NCBI GenBank assembly: GCA_963556255.1 | Contig: OY744611.1 | Location: forward strand, 34,978,285-35,042,284 | Direction of reading: 5' to 3' | Length of the DNA: 64,000 nucleotides | From: Allolobophora icterica | Lineage: Eukaryota > Annelida > Clitellata > Crassiclitellata > Lumbricidae | Program-made: the position numbers and the translations under genes | In this document: piece by piece, positions 49,216-60,800 of the stretch | How the letters are laid out: each line of letters opens with the position of its first letter | Position numbering within the stretch: position 1 is the first letter of the stretch | The notes under the pieces: model-generated | Seen by the model: the letters and a program-made list of their open reading frames with translations, nothing else | Databases searched by the model: none | What the model was told of the DNA's origin: nothing

Positions 49216-49814
49216 CAGTCTTGTTGTCCTCGAGACCAAGGTCTTGGTCTCGAGTGCGCTCGAGTTCGTTTTTAAAAGTCTTGGTCTTGGTCTTGGTCTT
49301 GACGTTCAAAGTCTTCGTCTTGGTCTTGGTCTTGAGGTTCAAGGTCTTGGTCTTGGTCTTAGTCTTGAGGTTCAAAGTCTTGGTCTTGGTTTTTCAAGAC
49401 CAAGACCAAGACCGACCTAAAATTTTAAATTTTTCCGCGCCATTGCGGTCAATAACGGTCGCACCTCTAGGCCAATAGCCAATAATAGATAGCTCTTGTC
49501 TGGTCAACCGAGAGCCAGACGAACTGAGTCACAGGCAGTTAGACTTTCAGCCACACAGGTAACCCCGGCAGACTGACCCCCGCGATCAGTGCGCAGGCCA
49601 GGCGCCAAAGATCTGGACCACAGTTACACTCCTCTTGGAAATATCTTACTTCATGCACCCTCGCTCTCCGTCTTATGGTTGACATCTTAGTCATATCGGG
49701 ATGTGGAGTTGTAGGTCAAGTCCGTATATGGACCTACTCTCATACTGGTGGCCTTGATATGACTCCTCACCCTCATTGCTCTCACAATCTCAGAATGTGT
49801 GTGTGTGTGTGTGC

Positions 49815-49854
<40 letters not shown>

Positions 49855-49905
49855 ACACACGGTTTGGGTATACGTTTGACCAGGTAAATACCAAGGTTAA
49901 TCGTG

Positions 49906-49945
<40 letters not shown>

Positions 49946-50046
49946 CACAGGGGCGTCTACACCATAGAAACCTTGGAGTCGGGGAGGGGGGAAGAAGAGG
50001 GGAGAAATGGACGTTGCTCCAATGACTTAGGGGGATAGACGCCCCA

Positions 50047-50126
<80 letters not shown>

Positions 50127-50338
50127 CTGAGGAATAGTGTGGATATGATTGTGATTTTTGGATCGTGGTCTTGGTCTTGGTCTTGAGGTTCAAGGTCTTG
50201 GTCTTGGTCTTGGTCTTGAGGTTCAAGGTCTTGGTCTTGGTCTTGGTCTTGAGGTTCAAGGTCTTGGTCTTGGTCTTGAGGTTCAAGGTCTTGGTCTTGG
50301 TCTTGGTCTTGAGGTTTATGGTCTTGACAACAAGACTG
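49216..50338 (+). mobile_element. Non-autonomous hAT-like element, TTGGTC-repeat family, copy 3 (1.1 kb)
   Basis: Ends CAGTCTTGTTGTC and GACAACAAGACTG (perfect 13-bp TIRs) with a perfect 8-bp duplication GTAAAGAT (49208-49215, 50339-50346). The TTGGTC repeat blocks (49280-49400, 50165-50320) flank about 750 bp of extra sequence. That extra part includes a (GT)n tract (49797-49852), an AT-palindrome flanked by TGTCTGA/TCAGACA (49905-49947) and (AT)n (50048-50123). No transposase. Confidence 0.9.
49905..50123. repeat. (AT)n tracts with cruciform potential
   Basis: TGTCTGA-(TA)n-TCAGACA (about 49905-49947) is a perfect palindrome, followed by a (TA)n run at 50048-50123. Both lie inside hAT-like copy 3. 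Confidence 0.8.
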
Positions 50339-50346
50339 GTAAAGAT

Positions 50347-50766
50347 CATACCAAATCTATGCTTGCTAGCCCAGCTGAGCCTTTGGTTTCAAACCGGTGT
50401 TTTAGAGGTCATTCCCAGCCCAAGTACATTCGTGATCTCATCACCAATCAGACAACCCGCTCCACCCGATCATCTTCCTATCTTAGTCTTTCTCGACCCC
50501 CAGTCACTACTCACCTCAAGTTCTCCAACCGAGCTATACCCAACACAGCACCACGCCTCTGGAATGATCTTGCTCTGAATTTCGCAGTTTCTCATTACCT
50601 CCATCATCACTGCAACCTGTCCTTCATCCTCCTCATGTTCCTCTATCTATCACCTCCCCCGGCTTTCCACTCAAAACTGAAGTCTCACCTTTTCAAGTAC
50701 TCCTTCCCTGACTCATCTGATCCTCCGCCTTCCAATCATTCTCGCCGTAAACGACACCCGCTTTAA
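50347..50766 (+). mobile_element. LINE ORF2 C-terminal remnant (CR1/L2 type)
   Basis: The translation contains [39 protein letters not shown] and, after a small disruption, [17 protein letters not shown]. This is the stereotyped C-terminus of CR1/L2-group LINE proteins, ending at TAA 50764. The adjacent hAT-like copy 3 cuts off the upstream part. Downstream 3' UTR-like sequence includes GAGTGGCGCTTTAGAAGTT. Confidence 0.75.
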
Positions 50767-51588
50767 CAGCTGCTCTGCCTCTCCTGATCTGGTATCCTGG
50801 AAACCGGACTCGGACTTCTTTTGGACTACTCTTTGGAAACCCCCTCTGATTTGATTTGGCCTCCTGGAAACCGGACTTGGAACTCTTTTGGACTACTCTC
50901 TGGAAACCCCCTCTGATTTGACGTAGCGCTCGTCAATAGGCTGGTGCCCAGCGCTTGGCCTTTGAGTGGCGCTTTAGAAGTTTGGAGATTACGATTAGGG
51001 CCTACGAATTATTTGCATTTTATGCACGGAGTTAAAAGCTTATTTTTAGTTCAATTTTTTACCTGCAGTAATGTATGAATTTATGAGGTTCAATCTGCGT
51101 TTCAAAAAATAGAAATTTTACTCATTCATCTTCAAATGTGATCAGTGCATGGCGTAATAACCTAGCCGGGGGCCCTTGTAAAATGTAAAAACATTTTAAG
51201 CTTGGGGCCCCCTTTAGCAGTCACGGACGTTCGCAAGAATTTCTGTTGGGGGCAAAATTTTTGTAGGAAGGCAACATTTTGTAGTGGTAGCAAAATGAAG
51301 TTTTTGTATGCTATTCATGAACACAGAACATGAGACAACTTTAAAAAGTAAATAATTGTCAAAAATGTCCAGCTTGCCCCATTTGCCTCATGGTAAATCT
51401 ATCACTGAGTGCCTATATATGCCCATAAGCTAGTCCCTGCAGTGCAGGCCTACACCCTTTAAATGACGTCCCCGAATTCGAGTATCATTTTTTTATTTTT
51501 TATCCCTTTCTTCTTCCTCCTTTTCTTGTTCCATCCTTATTCCTTTTTTTCACAAATCATGGGGGCAAATGCCCCCTCGCCCTCTCAA
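50767..51588. other. No gene recognised
   Basis: LINE 3' UTR with a duplicated segment of about 70 bp (CTGGAAACCGGACT, then CTCTGGAAACCCCCTCTGATT) and unique sequence. Confidence 0.5.
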
Positions 51589-52137
51589 CAGGGCCGGATT
51601 AACATTTTGCAGGCCTGGTTCCAAAATTGCATAGTAGGCCCTATAATATATGTTCAATCACTGGCGGCAATCTTGTTTGGCAGGTGGGGGGGACACTTTT
51701 GAACCGATCTCGTCAAAAAAAGGTGAAAAAAAATTTTTGGGGACCTTTTTTGGTGTTTCTTCAAAATTGAAGGGGGTGTGTCCCCAACTCTTAAAGGTGG
51801 GAGTCTTGTCCCCTCGACCCCCGGATCGCCGCCCATGTGTTCAGTCAATAAGTGGTGACGAAATTTAAATCATAGCACAGATATTTATGAATTTAAAACT
51901 GTTTACGACGTACTTTCATAATAGAAAAAACTGTTAGAAATATCCTGAAAATTTAGCCGTTGCACAATTTCACACTCAATGTTCATAAGTGTTAAATTTG
52001 TCAGTCTATCTTGTCCCTGAAATAATAGTAACAAATTTTAAGGCAGCATACTAATGCCAATGATAGGCCCTTATTAATGAGATGTTTGGTAGGCCTGGGT
52101 GCCGGGACCCAGTGGAACCATAGTTAATCCAGGCCTG
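51589..52137 (+). mobile_element. CAGGGCCGGATTAAC hAT-like element, copy 1 (left arm of composite)
   Basis: 549 bp, ends CAGGGCCGGATTAAC and GTTAATCCAGGCCTG (13 of 15 TIR positions match). Left flank CCTCTCAA, right flank GTGACACC. About 95% identical by eye to 53962-54512 and in the same orientation. It contains a nested element of about 180 bp. Confidence 0.85.
51659..51837 (+). mobile_element. Nested CACTGGCGGC hAT-like MITE
   Basis: 179 bp, ends CACTGGCGGCAATC and GATCGCCGCCCATG, flanked by TGTTCAAT and TGTTCAGT (7 of 8). The same nested insertion is at 54032-54212 in copy 2, so it predates amplification of the host element. Confidence 0.7.
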
Positions 52138-52636
52138 GTGACACCTGGTGTAATTTTTTATCAAGGGGCCGCCAATTAAGTTTTATTTAGCTTAGGACCT
52201 CACCAAGTCTAAACCCGGCACTATAATGGCGACCAGCAGCCACGTGACTTGGCATGTCTAGGCCTATGCAATAGTTTAAGGTTAGGCTGCCAATAGGATT
52301 TTGATCGGGCTTCTCCAGCGACCATCGACTAGATAACGGCGCTATAGAAATCATTAGATTAGATGTTGTCCACCGCTCATTGCGCTATTTGAGGTCTAAG
52401 AAGGACGGATCAGATCCCATAATATATTTCCTTCTACATAATTGTAATAATAATAACCCTTCAAACTTATTGCTATATAAGTGACCATCGATTGGTGTTT
52501 TTTGCGTAATTATAACGGCGCTATAGAAGTCATTAGATTAGTGTACAGTAAAGTAAGTAAGTATATCCTTTATTGAACCAACTGCAAACCGTAGGCCTAC
52601 TTTGGTGTACATAAGTTTCATCGAAAGTTTTAATAA

Positions 52637-52674
<38 letters not shown>

Positions 52675-53961
52675 TATTAATAGACTAGCTGTAACCCGTG
52701 AAAAATCACGGTAAATTTATTTTAGAAACTTTAATGTTGTTGATAGCAGAAATCGAAAAAATACGGAAGCTAACTGTAACCCGTCCAGTGCTCCTAGACA
52801 CGATGTATTTTGTTGGTAAGTTACAGCTCCATCTATCGAATGATAATGAACCAATTCTGATAGATGTCTGCCATCTATCGAATGATAATGAAGTAGAAGT
52901 TACGTTCATCGGTTATTATGTCGGTTGATAGAGGCTTTGGGGTTTAATTTGAAAATTGGCATTTGAATATATCTGTAATAAATATATTCGATATCACAAA
53001 TGAATCCAAATTTCATAGCATCATAAATTCGCAATGACAAAGGCATTATCAACTTTTTTTGAATAACTATGCTTTTTAACCCTTATTTGATAGCTTAGCG
53101 CTGTGGCCGGTTGCCCATGTCTCTCGCCAGCCTGGTTGCGGACCCCGGTTCGCTTTCCGCTGGTGAGCAACATGATTTTTTTTCCATTTTCTAATTTTCT
53201 AACTACATCAGAAGAATGTTAAATATCAAACAAGAAACTCGAATCGTTTATTGGTACAAGTTTCAAACGTATAATGAAAACAATTAACACCACGCTTTAA
53301 CTAGCCTATGAAAGCTAGGCTTAGGACGGATTTTCGAACCCCACCTGCGCAGTTCTCTCCAGTTTTTTACTTTTACAACTCTGAATTTTGGCGGCTTTTA
53401 AAATGTTTTATCTGTACTGTACATGCATATATTTATTTTTATGTAGAACCTTTTTAAACGGCTTGTGTAGCAAATTTCATCTCGCGTGAATAAATATGCA
53501 TTCATTTGAAAGTACTTTGAATTTTTCAGGATTGTAGACGAGGGTATAGGCCTACACGCGGGTATACACAGCGTGTACTCACCTCTAGATACTGTATAAT
53601 CACACACAAACTATTTTTAGTATACTCAGTGGCGGCGATCTTGTTTCACAGGTGGGGGGGGAGACTTTTGAAATGATCTGGTCAAAAAAGAGTTTTGAAC
53701 TGATCTGTGACTCAGTTTGTCTGGCTCTCGGATGACCTGTATATCGTACTTTTGCGGTACATATTCCTCACTCTGCCTGCATAAATGAAGCAAGGCGGAG
53801 ACTGCGATCTCTGCTCTGGTAAGGCACAATAATAAAATATTGAATGGCATTGTTCAAAAAGTGAGGATAGGGTACCCCAGTCCAAAAAGTGGGGTATGGG
53901 TACCCTCTTACCCCCTCCCCCACAAATTACGCCCATGTATGTTTTCAAGTTTTGTGACACC
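52138..53961. other. Interior of the composite structure
   Basis: 1.8 kb beginning and ending with the same 8 bases, GTGACACC. It holds an (AT)n tract (52640-52668), a duplicated GGCGCTATAGAAxTCATTAG motif (52338, 52513), a tRNA-like tract near 53110-53170 and a partial CAGTGGCGGCGATC element at 53627. No gene. Confidence 0.6.
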
Positions 53962-54512
53962 CAGGGCCGGATTAACATTTTGTAGGCCTGGTTCCAAAAT
54001 TGTATAGTAGGCCCTATAATATATGTTCAATCACTGGCGGCGATCTTGTTTGGCAGGTGGGGGGGGACACTTTTGAACCGATCTCGTCAAAAAAGAGGTG
54101 AAAAAAATTTTTGGGACCTTTTTTGGTGTTTCTTCAAAATCGAAGGGGGTGTGTCCCCAACTCTTAAAGGTGGGAGTCTTGTCCCCTCGACCCCCCCGGA
54201 TCGCCGCCCATGTGTTCAGTCAATAAGTGGTGACGAAATTTAAATTATAGCACAGATATTTATGAATTTAAAACTGTTTACGACGTACTTTCATAATAGA
54301 AAAAAATGTTATAAATATCCTGAAAATTTAGCCGTTGCACAATTTCACACTCAATGTTCATAAGTGTTAAATTTGTCAGTCTATCTTGTCCCTGAAATAA
54401 TAGTAACAAATTTTAAGGCAGCATACTAATGCCAATGGTAGGCCCTTATTAATGAGATGTTTGGTAGGCCTGGGTCCCGGGACCCAGTGGAACCATAGTT
54501 AATCCAGGCCTG
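53962..54512 (+). mobile_element. CAGGGCCGGATTAAC hAT-like element, copy 2 (right arm of composite)
   Basis: 551 bp, nearly identical to copy 1. Left flank GTGACACC, right flank CCTCTCAA, the mirror of copy 1's flanks. Contains the same nested MITE at 54032-54212. Confidence 0.85.
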
Positions 54513-54593
54513 CCTCTCAAATGACGTCCCTGCATACAGCCATACCGGACAATTTCTGCATGAATTCTGACATCAGTTACAAAGGACTGTACA

Positions 54594-54599
54594 TTTATT
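54594..54599 (-). promoter_or_regulatory. Candidate polyadenylation signal of TAF1
   Basis: AATAAA on the minus strand about 280 bp past the TAF1 stop codon; the only such hexamer I noticed in this 3' flank. Confidence 0.3.
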
Positions 54600-54878
54600 T
54601 CATAACACACACAAACCACACGCATGCACACGCGCACAAACACACACTCACACACAGAAACTCACACATGCATGCAGTTTCTGCATATATTAACACCAAT
54701 CCTCAAAGAGCAGTCCTAATAGGATGAAGGATATTTGGACTGAAAAGCAGACTCGGCTACCGTAAACATGAAATAAAAGTTGAAAGTCAGCTGAAACAGT
54801 AGCACTCGTACTCGGACTCTGGTGAAACGTTCAAAGTCATATGTACCTCCTAAACTTAACTCTATTTACAAATTGTTT

Positions 54879-57800
54879 CTATTCCATGTTCAGGAAATCG
54901 CCCATGTTGAAGTCCTGGTCTGATTCGTCATCTTCGAGGGTCACAAGCTCCGGAGTCGAATCGTCCGAATCTGAAACCTCCAGGTCATTGTTTATATCAG
55001 CCACCGCCTCTGGAATATCAGCCTCAAGATTTTCCGCCTCAGGATCTCCTGTTTCATCGCGGTTTAATTCCACTCCATCCTGTTGGACTAGCTCGCTGAA
55101 GAACGCTTGAGGATCAAAACTGTTTTCATCATCGCCGACCGTAGTTGTATAGACCGCATCGTAGCTGAAGTCCTGTGCGTTCTCGTCAAAGCGATACATC
55201 GCGTTGGACTGCTGGACCTGTTCGGCGTACTGCGACAGTTCTGCTTCAATTGCATTTGCCTGTGACGAGCGGTCCTCGTCTGGCTCTGAGTCGCTTCCGC
55301 TCGAGCTCAGCTTTGGTTGTTTTGGTGTTGGACTACGCATATCTGAGTCATCTGGTTCTTCGTCTTCGTCACCTGATGACCTCTCTGGCGTCATGTGAAG
55401 GTCCTGCTCCAGACTGTCCTCAACTTGGTCCTCGTCGTCGATGATCTGACTCAAGTTCTTCATTTCGTCGTCTGGCGCATCTTCAACATCAACAAACTCC
55501 TCCATGCGCATAAGTCGATCGAAGTCTTCCGGGTCGTCGTGGGACAGGTTGTCGACGTCGTCGTGCTCCAGATGCTCTCTGTCAAAGTTTTCGGTGCCCT
55601 GGCCTCCCTTAGCGCTGTGCGCTGCAACACTTTCAGTGTCTCCCCCGGTGACAGAGGTCGCTGTGACGACACTTTCCGTTTCCACGCCTTCCATCGCTGC
55701 CTCCTGGACGGCCAAGATGTTCTTCTCCAGCTGCCGCAGCGTGTCCTCTTGTTCCTTCATCGCGTCTTTGCAGACCTCGAGAAGCCTGTGCGCAGTCTTC
55801 GACAGCGTGCTATTTGGTCCGTTGTACTTTTCGCAGTTGCTAACTATGAGCTGGACGTCCCTAAGAAACTGTTCCTGGCTGTGGTATTTATTCTCTTTTG
55901 CGGTCTTGTAAAGCGTTGATAAGTCCATAGGCTGCTCTATAACTTCGTAGTAGTCCTTGCATTGCTTCTTGTTGACCGGATGGTGGAATGGTATAGATCC
56001 CTCGACCGTCTTCATTCGCAGCTCGACTATACCCGACAGGATATAGCCGAAAGAGACGAGATCGACGTCGAGCATTGGATTGATTGCCTTCTCGAGGCTC
56101 ATGATCTTCTCCTCCTTTTCTGTCACTCGCTGCAGGCAGAAGTCGAGCATTGTCTGCGCAATTAGTGTCAGTCCAGACTTTGGACCATTGTAGACTTCGC
56201 TGTTCTTGACGATTAGGCTTACGTCGACGATGAACGCCTCGCGCGACATGTACTTACGGCTGCGGATGTTGTTTAGGATTGTCTGGAGGTCCATCGGTTT
56301 CTTTATGTGCACGTAATAGTCGGGAACATACTTTGCGCTGACTGGGTGGTGGAAGATCTTGGCATTCGGGAGATCCTTCATCTCTTTGGTGATGTTTTCA
56401 AAAATGCTTGAAAGCGTCACTAACGGATCGGCACGACGCCGGTTTGCCAACTTGCTCGACTTCTTCAGGTAGTCGCACGGAACTTCTTTCCCGGCCCGGC
56501 GACGTTTTTTCGACTCTGAGACAAGCTTTGGCAGTTTGAGCACAAGCGCCTGGTGCTTTACCTGTTCTGTGTGTTCGACGAGATGCCGTGAGACTTTGAT
56601 CTTGGTTCCCTCTGAAATGATAAGGTCCTGGTCAACGAGATCCGACTTGGTCAGTTGCTCCTCCTGCTCCTCGGAAAGTGCCACCTTTCCGACAAGCGCG
56701 CTCGTCTTGAATTTGTTGAACATTGGGCAGTCACGGTTTGTCTTCATGTGGCCAACCTGACCACAGGCGCGACATTTTATCTTCTGGAGTTTCATGGCGT
56801 TTTCTGGATTGAGCTCCTTTTTGCGTTTCTTGGCAGGCGGAGGCATCACCGCACCCGATTTTATGTCCTCAAGTCGCTTGCAGCGGCGGAGCTGTTCTTG
56901 GATGCGGCGTTTCTCCTTCCGCATCTCCTCCTTCTGCTGTTCGTTGACAGCAAACTGCTTGATCTGCTCCGGATCCTTCGTCTGCCGTATCTTGATGTAG
57001 CGGTCACACACTTGCTGGTTGCGGACTATCTCCGTGCGCATGAATTCGCCGCCACTCTCATTTCTGAACGTCCGTGTGATTTTGAGGATTCGCTGGCCCT
57101 TGTTAGCGTCGGCTAGTTTCGCCTCTTCATTCTTCTTCTTGTCATTCTTATCCTTGCCGGCATTTTCACGCAACATCTTGTTTAGTTCCTTTCGTCCTGC
57201 CTCTTCTCTCAGGTGCTTCATCTGTGATGACGTTTTCCCGTCACAAAGCATCGTTTCCAAGTTCCTGCCGAACTCCTCGCACTCTGCAACTTCAGAATCA
57301 GACTCCTCGTCTGTCGAAAGCACCTCATCGGACCCGAGCATCCGATTCTGTAGGTCAAAGATGCGCTGGCATTCCTCCTTATATCGCTCTCGATGCTCTG
57401 CAACCGAAAACCGATTTCCTCTGGCGAATTTCCCAATCGCGCTGTTGCCAAAGCCTTCCATCGATGCCTTCGACTGCTTTGTCGACTCAGTTCGAACGAG
57501 GTTGATCACCTCCCAGCGCGATAGCTTCTTGATCTTATCCTCTGGAACCCCAAACTTTCGAAGCAGTTGCTTTGCTTCCTTAAGGGGCAGGCGACGCAGG
57601 TCAGCATCAGTGCCAGTCACGGTTCGCTTGACGGGAGTGTGCGCCATTGCATCGTCCTTCGCCTGTTGGGGTTTGTTGGGTACGCTGACGAAGGAGAAGC
57701 CCTCTCCACACCCAGTGGGATCTGCAACGCCGTTGAGGTCCAGCAGACAACGGCCCTTCATGGCAGCGATAAATGCACGTGTTGTGTTCCAGGGCGCTGC

Positions 57801-60800
57801 TTTTACCTCATCCTCCATCTTCGTCTGGGTCTCTTCGTCGTTTTCTTCGTCTTGCAGCAGCGATTTCTCGCCATACCCGGCATCTTTCAGTCGTTGTTCT
57901 GCGGCCAGCATTGCATAGTACGCACAGCACTGTTCGGGCGTTACCATCTGGCTGATCTCCTGCTCGGTTGGAAGGCGGAAATTAGAGTTCTGAACCCACC
58001 AGTTTGAGTCGACACCGGTGCGCTTGAAGTCAGCGCACTGTTTCAGGCGCTTGCGGATCGTGTTCTCGGAATGCGTGGGAAATGCCATGCGAATCTCCTC
58101 CATCTTGATCCTGCGAGGCACATCGCGGCTCTTCCAGAACAGCCGATAGATAAAGACCTGTAGGAAATCTCTGACGAAATTGTTGGCACGCTTCGAGTTA
58201 GGGCCAGGCACCTCGATCAGTGGGCACTCCTGACCAACGACGAATATCGTCTCCACTTCACGTGCATAGAACTCCGTCCGGTTGCGAATGACGAGAAGAT
58301 CTGTTTCCGGGACCCGATGCTCGTAGGATGGGGCGCGGTACATGTTGTTCTCGAATGCCTGCAGGCACTGTCCAGGCAGGAGTGAGCCGAGAAAGCGTGA
58401 CGTGTGTGCGTAGGCCATCTCGCCGTACTTGTACGCCGGCGGATCCGAGTCGTTTCCTGGCTTCCTCTTGTAGTAGTTCTTGATTTTCGTCGCCATGCCG
58501 ATCTGGTTCATCAGCGGTGGATACTGTTCTGAAAACTCGGCCAGGAGCAGTTCACCATCTTTGCCTGAAAGCGACAAGTAAGTAAGTAATTAGGTCAGGT
58601 AGCCTGTACTTTTGTTAGTAAGCAATATTCTATTAGTGCATTATTACTGCCAACACATTACAAAGAATGATGTATGCAAAATCATAAGAAAGAAGCACGC
58701 TGACAGTTACCTAAGTCCATTCGGAGTGGGTACCAACTACCTGTTACTCCATGTTGGAAAGTAAATTAATGATCCGATGGCCCCAAGTGAGTAATTATAT
58801 GCACTTACGCCTAACTGAAGTTGGTCAAAGCAATTGCCTCACCCACAAGGTCAAGATGTCCTTCAACTCACCAGTAGAACAGCACACTAATTTCTATTGG
58901 TTCATAGTGACTAAAGAAATTTGTTAATACCTCCCACTCCATGGCTTCGTACGCCAAAGTCAACTGTGCATCATTAAGCCATGAGCCCACAACTAACACA
59001 TCAATCTGCTCAAAATAATCACTGTGCTTCTTTGGCCGGGTTTCGGATTATACGATTCTTGGGCTAGGGTGTCACTAATACAATATTTGGTATAAGTAAC
59101 TTTTATAAGAAACATAAACCAGGTACTGAAGATAATCAAATCAATATTCACAGGTCTTGCATTGCTAAAGTAAATTTACTAATAAAAAACACAAAAAATA
59201 TAACTCTACTTAAACCGGTACACAAACTAGTTAGTAAATTTACATTATTTTTAAAGTTATTCAATTATTATTCTGTTGAAGTTGCTGAGCAAGCAGTTTC
59301 AACCTACCTCACAAAATTTACGAAGAGAAAATACTCCTGTTGGTAAATGTAATACTAACAAAAATGCACTTCAAAATTTATTTGGATAAATTTAATACCA
59401 TGAACTATAAATACCCGTCAAATCTTCAGTAGTCCGCATGAAGAAAATATCTCCAAATCCACAGACCCTTGTTTCGAGTCTTCGCTTTCCAGCGCCATAG
59501 AAGTTGTCTGAATATCAATACAGTCATATTTTGTTATAGATCAAAGTTCAATGGACCATTATCAACAGCTTGACATATTCGAAAGTTTTAAATAAGCGGG
59601 ATATTCACATCCGACTCTATGTTCACCTGTGGTCATCATAAACCTTAAATACATGTACTGCAAATGTGATGTACCATCTGATATCAAACAGTTTGACAAG
59701 GACTGAAAAATAATAAGCGAAACTTTGATACATGCAAGTTTGATAAAACAGCTATGTTTGTGTATCCAACAGTTCTGGCCGGGCTTACTGCTTAATATAT
59801 CCAACAGCTGAAAATACTGAAGGTCAATATACCGAATCTGCACTGTAATAGGAATAATCAGTTCAATACGATAAAATATAAACTGTTGTACAGTAAATTC
59901 AAAACCATAAAATACAAATTACAGAGAACAGTCTACCTGTTAGATCTTCGGGTGTCCGCATGAAGAACATCTCTCCACCTCCACTGGCAATCCGTTCCAT
60001 CTCTCTTTGTGTTTCCTTGCGTTTGATCAGCTTCATCAACGACAAAAGTGGATACGCATTTGTGCTGCCGGCCATACTGCCGTGCTGGTAACGCCTAAGT
60101 GTTGGGCGATGGAAATAACGAAGCTTGGCGGTCGTCATGTGCGTCGGAAAGAACGGCGCTCGGAGCTCGACGGCTGGAGTCGAGTGCTCGATGATCGAGA
60201 CGCCAAGGTTTCCACTGATTGGTTGGTTGGCCGAGTTCTTCGGTAGGTAGATTTCACTTTCAGACAGGTTCCACGGGTCCTTGTTCTGGATCGGGGTGTC
60301 GTCGCGTTCCTCTTTATCGTCATCCTTGTCCTTGAGCAGGCCGACCTTGTCCTGGATGGCTTTCGACTTCTTCACCTCCTTCTCCTTCTTTGTCTCCTGT
60401 TCCTGTTGTTCGGGTGTTGATGGTTCGTTGTCATCAGGGATTTCGAGGACGACGTTCTCGTCGTACGGGTCGATGGCACAGTCTGGCGGCTTTGGAATTT
60501 TCGTCATGTTTTGTGTGTCCAGGATGATATCATCCTCCCAGCGTTCATAGAGCAGTTCAGAGCTCTCCACCGGCATTACGCTGTAGACCAACTTCTTGTT
60601 GGTGTTGTCAGCAGCCTGGCTTCCCATCTTGGCAGCACCTTGCTTTGCCAACGCAAAGGTCCGGTTGAAGTAACCTGCATCAGTCAGCGATGTATACAGA
60701 TTGGAGTTCATCTGCTTTACAAAATGCTCGAATGTTCGCAGACTTGTTGATGGATGCCACGCGCCGTATGGCATCTTTTGTTTTTCAAGTCGTGCTAGTG

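Noticed and set aside
50158..50766. 202-residue frame joining Leu/Val-Gly-Leu repeats to a LINE-like end
   Set aside because: Artefact of the TTGGTC array of a hAT-like element running into a LINE remnant; two unrelated sequences.
57019..57918. 299-residue plus-strand open frame
   Set aside because: Antisense shadow of the TAF1 coding exon; no homology, low-complexity Ser/Arg composition.
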